Source: Mauremys mutica (taxonomy: Eukaryota; Chordata; Testudines; Geoemydidae). From it: DNA of 64,000 bases. A program made the translations under genes and the position numbers. The notes beneath the pieces are model-generated. The model saw nothing but the letters and a program-made list of their open reading frames with translations. It searched no databases and was not told where the DNA came from. Positions 22,237 through 32,771 of this stretch are shown one piece after another. The stretch lies in contig NC_059074.1 in assembly GCF_020497125.1 (NCBI RefSeq), forward strand, positions 192,877,415 to 192,941,414, in the 5' to 3' direction. Positions within the stretch are counted from its first letter, which is position 1, and each line of letters begins with the position of its first letter.

Positions 22237-22422
22237 ACAGGTTTCAGAGTAGCAGCCGTGTTAGTCTGTATCCGCAAAAAAAACAGGAGTACTTGTGGCA
22301 CCTTAAAGACTAACAAATTTATTGTAGCATGAGCTTTCGTGAAGTGAGCTTTAGCTCACGAAAGCTCATGCTACAATAAATTTGTTAGTCTTTAAGGTGC
22401 CACAAGTACTCCTGTTTTTTTT
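22237..22422. mobile_element. Perfect fold-back Penelope-like repeat, TSD ccaaaagctagtg
   Basis: After a leader with tttcagagtagcagccgtgt and tagtctgtatccgc, 67-bp arms at 22276-22342 and 22356-22422 are exact reverse complements, including a terminal A8/T8. The 13-bp centre can itself pair. A perfect 13-bp target duplication, ccaaaagctagtg, flanks it at 22224-22236 and 22423-22435. The right arm carries GAAAGCTCATGCTAC, the 3' half of the hammerhead-like motif of this family. The 5' box is replaced at the inversion junction. The perfection indicates a recent event or repair-based homogenisation. Confidence 0.8.
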
Positions 22423-22435
22423 CCAAAAGCTAGTG

Positions 22436-23055
22436 CTATCCCTGAGCAGCAAGCAGATAACAGTATTAGGTGACATGGATGTTTTCATAGCCAGCTTCCA
22501 GTGATTGACCAGGAATGCAGTAACCATACCTTTCTTATCCACTTCCCAGGAATTGCATTTAACTTCTTAATTGTACCACTGCATTTCTGGTTATTCCAGT
22601 GAATGGGCAGAGAAGCAGCAGCCACGTGGCTCTAGGATACGTGCTGTGAAATGTGTTTCTCATCTCATCAACCTGCATGTAATTTGACCCCATTTCTGTT
22701 CCTGGTAGTTCCATGTGCACAGACTACAGAGCGATCGCAAGAGGCCTTACTCTTCCTGCTGAGCTGCTGGCACAGATAGGCCTGAGGGAGGAAGTGGGTG
22801 AAGCGGGCCCAATTCCCAGGCTCCAATGAAGCTATGGAGGCTGAGTCTTCTCCCCCATGGTTTGAAGGGTGAAATCAGAAGGACAATGATGGTCTGGGGA
22901 TCTGAGAGAATCTGGTCCTACAACATATGGATCACAACACATTCTGCCTAGCTGCGTGAAGGGGGACTTCCTCCAGGCACTTCCCATCAGCCATTGGTTG
23001 GCAGTCCTCAGGCTACACTAGGTGGGCTTGACTCTCCTCTCACTTACTACAGAGA
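22436..23055. other. Unannotated sequence, no gene recognised
   Basis: No exon, RNA gene or recognised repeat was seen. Confidence 0.4.
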
Positions 23056-23278
23056 GGAAGGATGGTCCAGTGGTTAGGGGGCTACCATGGGACACACAAG
23101 ACCTAGATTCAATTTCCTGCTCTGCCACCGACTTCCTGGGTGATACTGGGCAAGTCACTTATTCTCTCTGTGCCTCAGTATCTACTTCACAGGGGTGTTG
23201 TGAGGATAAATAAACTAAAGATAGTGTCTGAGCACCTCACAATCATAGTGCGAGCCGATAGGTACTTAGGGTAGTGTG
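23056..23278 (+). mobile_element. tRNA-headed CORE-SINE (MIR-like), near full length
   Basis: The head ggatggtccagtggttaggg is the A-box region, and agattcaatttcctgctctg carries a decayed B box. The core follows with gggcaagtcacttattctct and tgtgcctcag, then aggggtgttgtgaggataaa and taggtacttagg at the 3' side. The order matches amniote MIR-type SINEs. Both promoter boxes have substitutions. Confidence 0.82.
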
Positions 23279-23901
23279 AATAGGGAGTGACTCCAGAAGT
23301 CAACGGAGAATCAAATGCAATATCTCCGTGGAGGCGAGTCACAGCATTAGCTATCTGTATGTTTTTCTGCACTGTCATGGAAACCATGCTAAATATTGTG
23401 GCTCCTCCTAGCCCCTTCCCCATTTGGCATACCCACTTTTTCTTGAAAGCCCGTGAGTCACATGGATGTTTTGCAGCACTGAGAGAGGTGGCGACATGAC
23501 AAGGGTGAACATCCTGCATATCCACTTTCCCCAATGGCTTTTCCATTGATTTGCTTCCCCCCAGACCTCAGAGCATGTGGACAAAAGTGTATGGAAAGCT
23601 TTGTTTGCGGTGACCCTCTGAGAGTTAATTAGTTCACTGTCTTTGTAGCCTTGGGGCCTATTTGACCTTCCTCGTGCACCAAAGCATGCGGGAGAAAAAG
23701 ATGGGCACACAAATGTGACAAAACAGGATACACTCTCTCTTCCTAGGAGCACGATCATCAATACCAAATTTGCCCTGTGCTTTATGAATTAGTCTTGTAC
23801 AGTGGAACAAGGAGGAAACCTTTATACAATTCCTATAGAAAAGGAATAGTGTTCAATAGAAATTACTCTAAAGTCAAAAGTAAAGAATTTAGTAAAGAAT
23901 G

Positions 23902-23950
<49 letters not shown>

Positions 23951-25254
23951 ATAGCATTCTATAGCAGGCCTATAATCCCTTTCAAAAGCCCACAGAACGG
24001 TTTTCATTTTCCATTACATGCTGTAGGACTTTTCCAGGAAGGGGATGCCAAACAAGGGCAAACAGCACAGACACACGTGTTGCAAAGTCAAAATGGAATG
24101 CAACGCTTGCAGGTCCCACACTCTGAAGCCATGGCATCAGCTACCAGTCATGTTATAATGGGCAACTGGAGAAGTCAGAAGGATAGAATGGTCTCTCTCT
24201 CTTACACTCTGCTGGTACACAGCGCAGCTGTACAGCACTGGTAGCCAAGGGCGGCCTGCCAGCCTTGAGACCACACGTGGAAGGAAAGTCTGTGCTAGCA
24301 GCATCACACACAACAGGACAGCAGATCTCTAGGCTAACTGTCTATGCATATGCTGCTCTGAATACTGCTGCCATCTTCTCCATCCTCCTTGACACCATGC
24401 ACCCCTGGCGCACTAGTGCGCTAGCCCTTTTCCTAGCTGAGCCTTGGTATGCTGTAGCAAACTGCAGGGAAATGATGCCCATACTGAGCTAGAGCAAACT
24501 GGCCTTTCTCATATGTTCCATTCTACCTCCCGCAGGCACTGACTGACTCATAGTAAGGATGGGTTTTCAAAAGCACTCAGTGTTGGCCTGACTCAGCCCC
24601 CATTCAAGAGAGCTGGATCTGCTCTGTGAAGCTTGGATCCAGAGCCAACTTCTCCTGAATCTTGGTGGTCTTTAGATCTAGGGTTTGATTCAGCCCCTCT
24701 CTATTTAACAGAGAGAGAGTGATTCCTCTTGGGTATTTCAACTGTTGGAAGTTTCACATCTGGATGATATTTCCAGAGTGCAACTGAATGGCTGCAGCAA
24801 ATACACACTGAGCTGGGATTTGTCAAAGGGCTGCTTGTAGATTTTGTATTTTTATAAACCAAATAAAATTAGGCTGAGTTGTGCGAAAAGGCCATTAACA
24901 TTGTAGTTGATTTCTCCTGAAATGGGCTGACCGTAAGCAAAATATATTTTGAACCAAACCCATTGTCTCTGACAGTCGGTCACTCTTTAAATCTGAGCAA
25001 GAGGTAACTTTTTAATAATTATTATTTTAAGCACAATTTTGTAAGCAGTGAGGAGCAGGGTGTAATTAGAATTTAACACTGATTGCTCTAATAATGGAGC
25101 TGATAGTTATATTTCTAGTAATGGTACTCATCTCTTGAAGAAAAAATTACATTTACATCTGCAAAAAACATAAACTACCCTATGGCTCAAGCAGTAGTGT
25201 GTAAAATGCAGCCAGTGAACTAACTTTGTTTGAGATCTAGAAAGGAATATATAG
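23279..25254. other. Unannotated sequence; possible conserved non-coding block at 24720-25150
   Basis: No repeat family apart from the CTTT array was recognised. The block 24720-25150 has ATTA/TAAT cores and no transposon. The frames at 23187-23767 (minus) have no recognised domain. Confidence 0.35.
23904..23950. repeat. (CTTT)n microsatellite
   Basis: About twelve tetranucleotide units without interruption. On the minus strand it reads as a KERKKERK-type frame that is not a real protein. Confidence 0.95.
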
Positions 25255-25406
25255 CAGGGATGGCCAAATTTACTGACCCGACGAGCTGCATATGATAATC
25301 TTCAGAAGTTCGAGAGCCGGGCTCGTCTGCCGGGGCTTCAGCCCCGCGAGGCGTGTCTGCCGGGGCTCGGGGCGTCTGCTGGGGCTCGGGGCTTCAGCTG
25401 ATAGAA
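25255..25406. mobile_element. hAT-like element fragment with GC-rich tandem units
   Basis: It starts with cagggatggccaaattt, similar to hAT termini, then tcttcagaagttcgagagcc. It continues with repeated gtctgccggggctcgg units. No matching right terminus is visible, so the copy is truncated. It contrasts sharply with the AT-rich flanks. Confidence 0.55.
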
Positions 25407-26489
25407 GGCTACCACACTACTTGAAAACCTCCAGTGTAATTATTTTTAGCATTCATTAATCATTCCTTTATTTTCTAGACATGTACTAGGTCTTAGAAAA
25501 AGTGCAGGCAGGGCTTTGTAAAACATTAGCTGGTTTATAATCTGCCATTCTCGAAGATTAAAACATACAAAGCAGCACCACTTTTCTTACGCTGCTACCC
25601 TTGCGAAGAATTTTCTAGCGTATAGCCCAGATCCTGAAACTTAGTACGTATGAGGGGGCCTGCACCTCAGCACCCAACTCGACTGACGTCAGTGGGGCTC
25701 TGACCAAATGTGCTTTGTGGTGGGTACCTGAAATTTGCCACGTCCATGGTTTTAATTAGTTTCCAAATGTGAAGGTATTTTACATGGCTGTCTTAATAGA
25801 ATTCTGTGCATCAACATGTTGCATAACAATACTGGTACAGAAAGAGCTATATTGTGGAACGACTTGTTCTCTTCACTCAAAGCAGATGCACTTTCAGTGG
25901 CTGAGCCATAACTGTGATGCCTCAGAGGGCTTTAGGGAGACAATGTAGAACTACAGTGTCTTGCCGCCAGGGCATGTAGTATGCACTCAAGTGACGGAAA
26001 AAGGGGGATCAATTTCTGGTAGTTACTGATTTGATTTTAGATTAGCAAATTTGCCTGATATTTTCATGGCAATACCAAATACAAAATAAAGCCCTGATCC
26101 TGCAAGAGAGTCTGAATAAGCAGAGCCCTGTGCCCTTTCTTCGATTGGGTTCTGGATGGGTGCATGGATCAGTCCCCACAGAGTCAGTTGCACCTGACTC
26201 TCCAATTCTGCCATCCAGAGACAATCCTTACCTGCTGATAATGGGGAGCAGAGTGAGGGCAGCGGCTTCAGCAGAGGTTACTGAACATGCTCAGTCCATG
26301 TGAGCATGTTCAGTACAAGCCAAGCAGCAAAGCTAGGGGGAGGGTATGCACCCCATGCAACCCCTATGCATCACCCCTGCTGCCATCTTTATTGACAATA
26401 CATCAGACCTTACTGTGAGAGTAGTTGTTCACAGTGGTGTGGCCGTATTGTCCGAGTGTCCCAGGACACTGGCTTTATGGTTCATTACA
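25407..26489. other. Unannotated sequence, no gene recognised
   Basis: No coding exon was recognised. It includes the hairpin at 26279-26315. The part from about 26410 may already belong to the repeat annotated from 26490. Confidence 0.4.
26279..26315. repeat. Perfect 15-bp hairpin with 7-base loop
   Basis: The arm tactgaacatgctca, the loop gtccatg and the arm tgagcatgttcagta match exactly. I know no family for it. It could be a cruciform-prone site or a small MITE remnant. Confidence 0.85.
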
Positions 26490-26780
26490 ACCATTTGTAA
26501 CACTCCACACTGTCTGCTACTCTTAATTGCCCACTTCAAATGCTTGATGTATAACAATCTAACCCCAATTGCCCCCTTCTTTTCAAGTGACTGGCTCCAA
26601 CATGTGTTGCCTCTTCGGCTTAACAATCTGTCCCAATTTGTATTTAGCTCAGACACGCTGATTCCTTCCCCAGATCTGAAGAAGAGCTCTAGATTATGTA
26701 GCTGCGAAACTTGTACCTTCCACCAACAGAAGTTGCTCCACTAAAAGATATTACCTCACCCGCCTTGTTTCTCTGTGAGA
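26490..26780 (+). mobile_element. Penelope-like repeat (single arm) with intact hammerhead-like boxes
   Basis: The family body reads taattgcccacttcaaatg, gactggctccaacatgtgtt and aacaatctgtcccaatttgt. It continues into cagatctgaagaagagctct and then the caccaacagaagttgctcc and aaaagatattacctcacccg 3' part shared with 2236-2465. The left boundary is uncertain and may reach about 26410. There is no coding sequence. This copy has both conserved hammerhead boxes unchanged. Confidence 0.6.
26676..26709 (+). ncRNA. Hammerhead-ribozyme-like core with both boxes intact
   Basis: CUGAAGA (26676-26682) fits CUGANGA exactly and GAAA (26706-26709) is unchanged. Between them, after one extra A, GAGCU and AGCUGC can form stem II with one bulged G. 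Stem III and the UH cleavage site downstream are not clearly formed in this copy, and stem I is not evident. The motif is recurrent at the same place in other family members, which argues against chance. Confidence 0.4.
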
Positions 26781-28257
26781 GGACTGTCATTGCATTCATT
26801 ACATCCAGGAGAGGAATAGCCAGTGATATCCTCCAGGTTGTTCTGTGTTATGTGAAATCAGTGGGGACTAGTCATGGTATCAGATACAACTCAGCATGAA
26901 TAAGAGTGGACGAATTGGGCCCTACAGTATTAATAGCTATCTCCAATCCATGCAGTCTTTGATCCAGAGAGAGCAGCTAAACTCTGGCATCTTAGAGGAA
27001 CTGACTGTAGGACTTTGTCTTCTGACAGCAGCTAGAGCAAGCAAAGAAAAACTACCTAAGAAACCACAGTCCAGCAAAAAAACAAAAGCACCATTGTTCT
27101 CTGATCTGTGTCTTTTTAATAGAGTTTTATTTTATGACACATAGCATGAGTGCAAGATGGATCCTACTTCCCCTCCCTTCCTCCCCCCCTCCCTTCACTG
27201 TAGTGCATTTTAAATCAAACTGTCCTCTGTAGCTCTGTGGAAAACCTGCACATTTCTGGTTTTGCTCTTTCAGAGGATAATTTCTCCTGTTTAATGAGAT
27301 CTGAGAATGAAGTCAGGCATGAGTTGGAGAAAGGTCACAGCATGTGCTCAAAGGTATATTAACTACTGTTGGAGCTGGCATTAGATGACTTCCATGAGGA
27401 CAAAATTAAGCAGCAAACAGTAAATACTTTCAGTGGCACTTCATTACAAGCTGGACCATTTACAATGAAATAAGAATATGAGAGAGGTTTCAAGGATGAA
27501 ATGGGAATGCTCACAAATAAAAAGAAAAAAAATGTTACCACTTAGACTTAGAATGTGATTCCAGTCAAGGTTAATGGGGAAATAGTTAATGAAGGGTACA
27601 GAATCCAAAGACTGCAGGATGCCATATTGTGTCTTACATCGGTAATTAATACTAAAGGCTAAATGACTCTACCTGAGCACATTTTCTCTGACAGAAACTT
27701 TAAATCCCACACACCATATACAGGAACTTTGTCTTGATGCTTTACGACTCCCACTAATGCTGAACAGGCTAATTCAGAACCAATTTCTTCCAACTCATTT
27801 CCAGAATGGTGATTTGCATCCATCACTACCACAATACATTCATCATATAGGGTCCCATGCTACACCGGGAGCTTTGCCATTGACTTCAGTGGGTGAAAGA
27901 TCAGACCTTTAATGCACATGGCTAAAGAATTATGACACCCTACCACTTAGAAAGTGTCTCTGTGGGAGGAGATCTGATGCAAAAACCCATCCGTCTCTGT
28001 GGAAGCACTGTCCCCATTCCCGTCTTCCTAACACTACCTTCCTCATTCCCGAAGGTCATTTCCTACCAGACGTTAGGGAGCCTGGAGCTGTAGGATCCAG
28101 TCAAATGTTGCTTCTAAATGAGCAAAACACTGGGGGGGGCTTTGCATCACTTCCGTCTAGAGTGGGGATCCAGTATCAACGTGGTCCACAAAAACAAGAG
28201 GCAAAACAGCTTTGTTCAGTGGCTTCTGCTGCTAGAACTTGAATTACACTAAGTGCC
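26781..28257. other. Unannotated sequence, no gene recognised
   Basis: No exon was recognised. An open frame at 26896-27144 ends in a lysine-rich stretch that reflects A-rich DNA. Confidence 0.4.
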
Positions 28258-28438
28258 AAAGGGGGAGAGGGAATGGTTTGAGCATTGGCCTGCTAAACCC
28301 AGGGTTGTGAGTTCAGTCCTTGAGGGGGCCAGCTGAGGACCTGGGCCGAAAAAAATAGTTGGGGATTGGTCCTGCTTTGAGCAGGGGGCTGGACTAGATG
28401 ACCGCCTGAGGTCCCTTCCAGCCCTGACATTCTATGAT
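28258..28438 (+). mobile_element. Turtle tRNA-derived SINE with CR1-type tail
   Basis: The head lacks the usual tagctcag but keeps ggtttgagcattggcctgct. The B box is gttcagtcc (28311-28319), one base from consensus. The body has gtccttgagggggccagctg. The tail ggctggactagatgaccgcc, then gaggtcccttccagccctga and cattctatga, is almost the same as the ends of the CR1 copies at 41320 and 63560. The damaged A box suggests it is inactive. Confidence 0.9.
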
Positions 28439-29392
28439 ACCAGACCTGGTTGTTTTAAGGGAAGGAGAGAGGCTACATGAGAGTGAAGGGTTTTGCTGTT
28501 AGAAATGTTTCTCTTCTCTCCTAGAGCAGAGGGTTTAAAGTAGGGCATTTGTACACACTGTTCTTTCCACCCCGCGCACATTGTATTGACAGGAATCGCT
28601 TCAGATGAACAGTTTCATCAATGTGCTCAGGCCTGTTTGTAGGTGGCATCCTGAGGGCAGATTCCACTCTTATCCAAGACCTAGGCCTTATTCCATTACT
28701 GTTTTTAAAACATCTCCCAGGTGCACTTAGACTTCACTTTCCTTTATTTCTCCCCTCCCCCTCCCCCCCGCCCCTGCTTGTTTTGAATCAAACAGTTTGA
28801 AAAGCTGAGGCCAAATCCTCAATTTCTTCTGGGCAAGAAGTAACAGCTTTACAGGATTAGCCTCCAGGTTCCACCTGCCCTTGATGTAATATGGGTATGA
28901 AAATTCACAGTAGGGACGGCGGCTCCAGTGCCAAGTTACAGTGCAGCATTGACAGCTGCAGAATTGCACCTATTGATTGCAGTGTAAGGGAGAATGTTTC
29001 ATCAACCTTTAATTGAGCCGATTCCTAAATGGAATAGGGTCAGGGTTGGTTGTGCTGCTGAGTCTAAATAGCCTTACAAAGGAGAGGTAAACGCCTCATA
29101 AACAAAGCACCGTTTATATCCTTTTAGGATTTCACACGCTCTAGAATTTACAACGTTTATGAAGGCGAGAGAGCCTTTTACCACAATCCCTGCACCCTCT
29201 CCCCCCCGCTACTTTGAGGATCTCCCATTTCCCCCTCTCCAGCTATTATTTTATTTATTTTGATTTATAGAAAAAACTCCAAAAGATACCAATCTGGAAC
29301 TTTGCATCTGTGATATGAGGAACAGCTGGTCCCACAAAATTCGATCCTAAATAAACTCCCACAAAAGTCCCCAAACCCCCTAGTTTTCTTGG
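28439..29392. other. Unannotated sequence, no gene recognised
   Basis: No exon or RNA gene was seen. C-rich runs near 28754-28772 stand out. Confidence 0.4.
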
Positions 29393-29476
29393 GCCAGATT
29401 CTCAGCTAGTGTAAATCAATGTCATGATGTCAGTGGAGGCATGCTGATTTACACCAGCTGAGGATCTGCCCCCTAG
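29393..29476. repeat. Palindrome, gatcctcagctggtgtaaat family
   Basis: The arms are gccagattctcagctagtgt and tttacaccagctgaggatct. The centre is diverged. Confidence 0.65.
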
Positions 29477-30261
29477 GTTGGAACATGAATCCTCTGGAGA
29501 ACTCTGTTCTTGTCCAGTTCCCAGGAGCCTCTGAAGAATTGGATTTGGTTAGTTAGCAGTGGCGTCATTTCATTTGCATTCAGTTCTGGCCAGAAACCAG
29601 GCCACGGAGAGTCAGACCTGGTGGTTGGAGCAGTGGCACTTAGGCCAGCGGTCAGAGCAGGAGCCAAGTTGGAGCAAAGAAAAGTAGGGCTGGGAACTGG
29701 GCTGGAGCAGAGCGGGAAACAAGGCTGTAGTCAGAGCAGGCTAAGGCCCTTAAAGTCTACTGCCACTATCGGGCGGGGGAGAGTTCCAAGCCCTGAAGTG
29801 ACATTGGGCAGACTGAACTGCTGTATCACCTGTGAGGCTTATATACCTGCCCTGAAATTCACCAGACCAGCTCCTGGCTTCTGGATTGGCTGGAGCCTGG
29901 CATAGGAATGACTTCTCACCGCTTGTGGCTTAATCAGATGCTAGTTCAGGGATAACTAGAAATGGATTTATCGCCATCGTTGGTCAGAGTATTTGGATGA
30001 ATCCACCATTAGCTGTGGTGGATATTCCTGCTTCCCCACCCAAGGATCACTGTGGTAAGTATTCAGTAGAGTTTGCTTATAACTAGAGCCAAGCCAATTT
30101 TCAGATAGCAAATTTGGGTTTGCAAGAGATTTGATGATTTCTTACTTGGATAAGCATTTGCGACTTAGAAGTTTTAATTCCTCGTCTAGCAGCATTCCTT
30201 GTATTAACATCTCCTTTAAAGAGATTAACTTTGCCTCCATGTGAAATGCTGGGTGATGAGG
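29477..30261. other. Sequence with G-rich imperfect repeats at about 29575-29760
   Basis: Repeated gtcagagcagg and ctggagcagagcggg words suggest a repeat-derived or minisatellite-like segment. I could not name the family. The open frame at 29510-29905 is probably a composition effect. Confidence 0.35.
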
Positions 30262-30384
30262 TAGGGTGACCAGACAGCAAGTATGAAAAATCGAGACGGG
30301 GGTGGGGGGTAATAGAAGCCTATATAAGAAAAAGACCCAAAAATCAGGACTGTCCCTATAAAATCAGGACATCTGGTCACCCTA
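30262..30384. mobile_element. 123-bp MITE with tagggtgaccaga termini
   Basis: The terminal inverted repeats are tagggtgaccaga and tctggtcaccct. The interior has gcctatataagaaaaagacc and a pair of gtccctataaaatcaggac-like blocks. It has the same length as the copy at 54171-54293. The family duplicates 8 bp at its target, as judged from 51209-51216 and 51877-51884. Here the flanks show only gatgag on both sides. Confidence 0.85.
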
Positions 30385-30624
30385 GATGAGAGCGAAAGGG
30401 AAAAATAAGTAAAATGAATTGGTTTTAATTTTAGTAGAAATATCATCGGAAATGAAATTCTGCCTCTGGGCTGCACTTGCTCTGCGTGTGACTTAGCAAT
30501 TGTTTGTGCAGGGATTAGCTCTGCATGCTACCCCCTAAACTTCCTTAGTACCTTTCTTTGTCAATCTTTCTTTTAATGGAAGATGTGTATGCAATAGTGT
30601 TTAGCTGCTGAGATCAGTGATAGG

Positions 30625-30932
30625 CAGGGGCGGCTCCAGGCCCCAGCACGCCAAGCACGTGCTTGGGGCGGCATGCCGCAGGGGGCGCTCTGCTGGTCGC
30701 CGGGAGGGCGGCAGGTGGCTTCCGGTGGACCTCCCGCAGGCATGCCTGCGGCGGGTCCACTGGTCCGGTGCCTGCGGGAGGTCCATCAAAGCCGTGGGAC
30801 CAGCGGACCCTCCACAGGCACGCCTGCGGGAGGTCCACCGGAGCCGCCTGCCGCCCTCCCGGCGACCGGCAGAGCGCCCCCCCACGGCATGCCGCCCTGC
30901 TTGGGGCGGCGAAATGTCTAGAGCCGCCCCCG
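30625..30932. mobile_element. Non-autonomous hAT element, 308 bp, TSD gtgatagg
   Basis: The ends are caggggcggctcca and the complement of tagagccgcccccg. A perfect 8-bp duplication, gtgatagg, lies at 30617-30624 and 30933-30940. The GC-rich interior has inverted blocks of cctgcgggaggtccac type, so open frames run on both strands in several phases without meaning. Related elements are at 37094-37512 and 45510-45618. Confidence 0.92.
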
Positions 30933-30941
30933 GTGATAGGA

Positions 30942-31002
30942 GCTAGTATAAATCAGTGACTGAAACAACAGTGATTTACACTAGCAGAGGATCTTGTCTT
31001 AT
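30942..31002. repeat. Palindrome, ctagtataaatcagtgac family
   Basis: The arms are agctagtataaatcagtgac and gtgatttacactagcagagg. It lies directly next to the hAT element, which may have inserted at its edge. Confidence 0.55.
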
Positions 31003-32771
31003 ATTATCCTACATGCTGATAATGACAATCCCACCCTTCCTAAACCAGCATGGGGTTAAACTTAATGGCGATAAAGCCAGCAACCTCCTTTTCTGCTTGT
31101 ACTCCCAATTTGTCTAAAAAGCGGCTGTTTCACAAGTGAGAATACTTACGAACCTATTTGTAGCCTTGCTACCATGAAACCATTTCTAATCCCGGTGATT
31201 TTACCTTGCATACATTCCTTCCTGCCTTTGAACCTCTCCCTTATTGGTGGACAGAGAGGCATTATAGCCTCTATGCATTTTTAAATTGCATTCCCCAGGA
31301 GTTAGCACTTGCCATGGAAACCTGCACTTTGTCTTTTAAGCAGATAAAAAGAGAGGTCAGTCGGATGTAATTCCCCTACTCCTCATATAAACAATTTAAC
31401 TGCAGCAGCAACATACTTGGTTGGAATTACTCCCTCAGATTCAATTCCCTTTTCCTGCTCCACTTGTAAAAATGGTTAGTGTCCTCTATAAACTGCAGCT
31501 CACCAAGGTCCAAGGCTGGCTGTGCAGTTGTAGAATAAATGTTAATCTAATACAGGTTACTGGGTCAAACGCAATCACAGGCTTGTGGGAAAAGCTTAAT
31601 ACTGTTCTGCTTCTTCTAACACAGTAAACCTGGATATTATATGATAGGTTAAACACCAGTGAACCGTGGCAAGAATTTTCTTGAAAGCAGGATTTAGTAC
31701 AAAGGAAACGACATTGGAATAGTGACCTAGGATTCACTTTGCTCTCAAAGAGAGCATTCTGAGAAGCTGAAGTATGCTGTGAAAATTACCTCCTTTAAAA
31801 ATGTTAGGTACAAAAATTCCTAGGTCAGTGGATGGTTGCCAGTTGAAGCAGGGATGATTCATCTAATAAAAGTCTGGGTAAAATTTCAGCCAGACTACTT
31901 CCCTCTGCAGAAAAGAGCATTTTGGTTTTTTGCCTTTGGAATGTATGTGAATGCAGCATGATATAGTCAGTTCCAGCTTTTGATGCCTCCTTTGAGATCA
32001 AATAAATATGAACTTTAAAGAATATAATTATGTGATTGCCTACAGCTAATGCCTATATAGACTAGCCTACGTTACTCCTTCCTCTCAGTGATATGCATCT
32101 CTGTTCTATAGCACTATCAATCCAGCAAAGTATTTACTGTCTTTAATGAAATTCTTACATATGCTCAATGTGGGCTTGGTCCTGCACCAGTGTTGTCAGT
32201 GAGTGCAGGATCAGGGCCTAAACCAGAGACATAGGACTGGAATTGGCATATCCCTGTTCACTTCAGTGGACATTCTGGTCCATAATATTTCCACGATGCT
32301 TTGTATGAGCCTCCTTTTTAAAGATTGTTTATAATACCAATCACACAGAACTACAGAATGAGCGATGATAGGACCATAGAGATCTGGTAGAACCAGGAGT
32401 GTTTGGGCATGCATGTGCTGTTCTTTGTCTAGTTAGGTAAGAATGTGTTGGTGAGAGGGCTTTGAATGGCAGAGGTTAGAAAGAACTTCACTATGCAAAG
32501 GCTTGTAAGAGGAGTTGAATACAATCACAAATTGGATACAACTGGGCTGTTACCATAAATGAAGCAGTTGCCACCAAGAAACGTGTCATGTGAATATACA
32601 TCACTACTGTTTGGTAAAAGACCAAAAAAAGTATTTGTAATGACACTGGTTTCTTTAATGTCTGATCACCTCCTGGACCTAAACAGTAGTGAGTATATTC
32701 CCACAACATTGTTATCACCATACGCATTTTACAGAGAGGTAGTTCAGGTATAAGGAAATCAACGTCTGACA
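31003..32771. other. Unannotated sequence; possible conserved non-coding block at 31130-31410
   Basis: No exon was recognised. The block 31130-31410 is repeat-free and of mixed composition with ccttattggtgg (an inverted-CCAAT-like word). A P4-type palindrome remnant lies at about 32171-32220. Regulatory function is speculative. Confidence 0.35.

Noticed and set aside
23822..24007. Lysine/glutamate-rich minus-strand frame
   Set aside because: Produced by the CTTT microsatellite.
25300..25400. CpG island / promoter
   Set aside because: The GC-rich stretch is short, tandemly repetitive and starts at a hAT-like terminus. No transcript or TATA/initiator context is visible.
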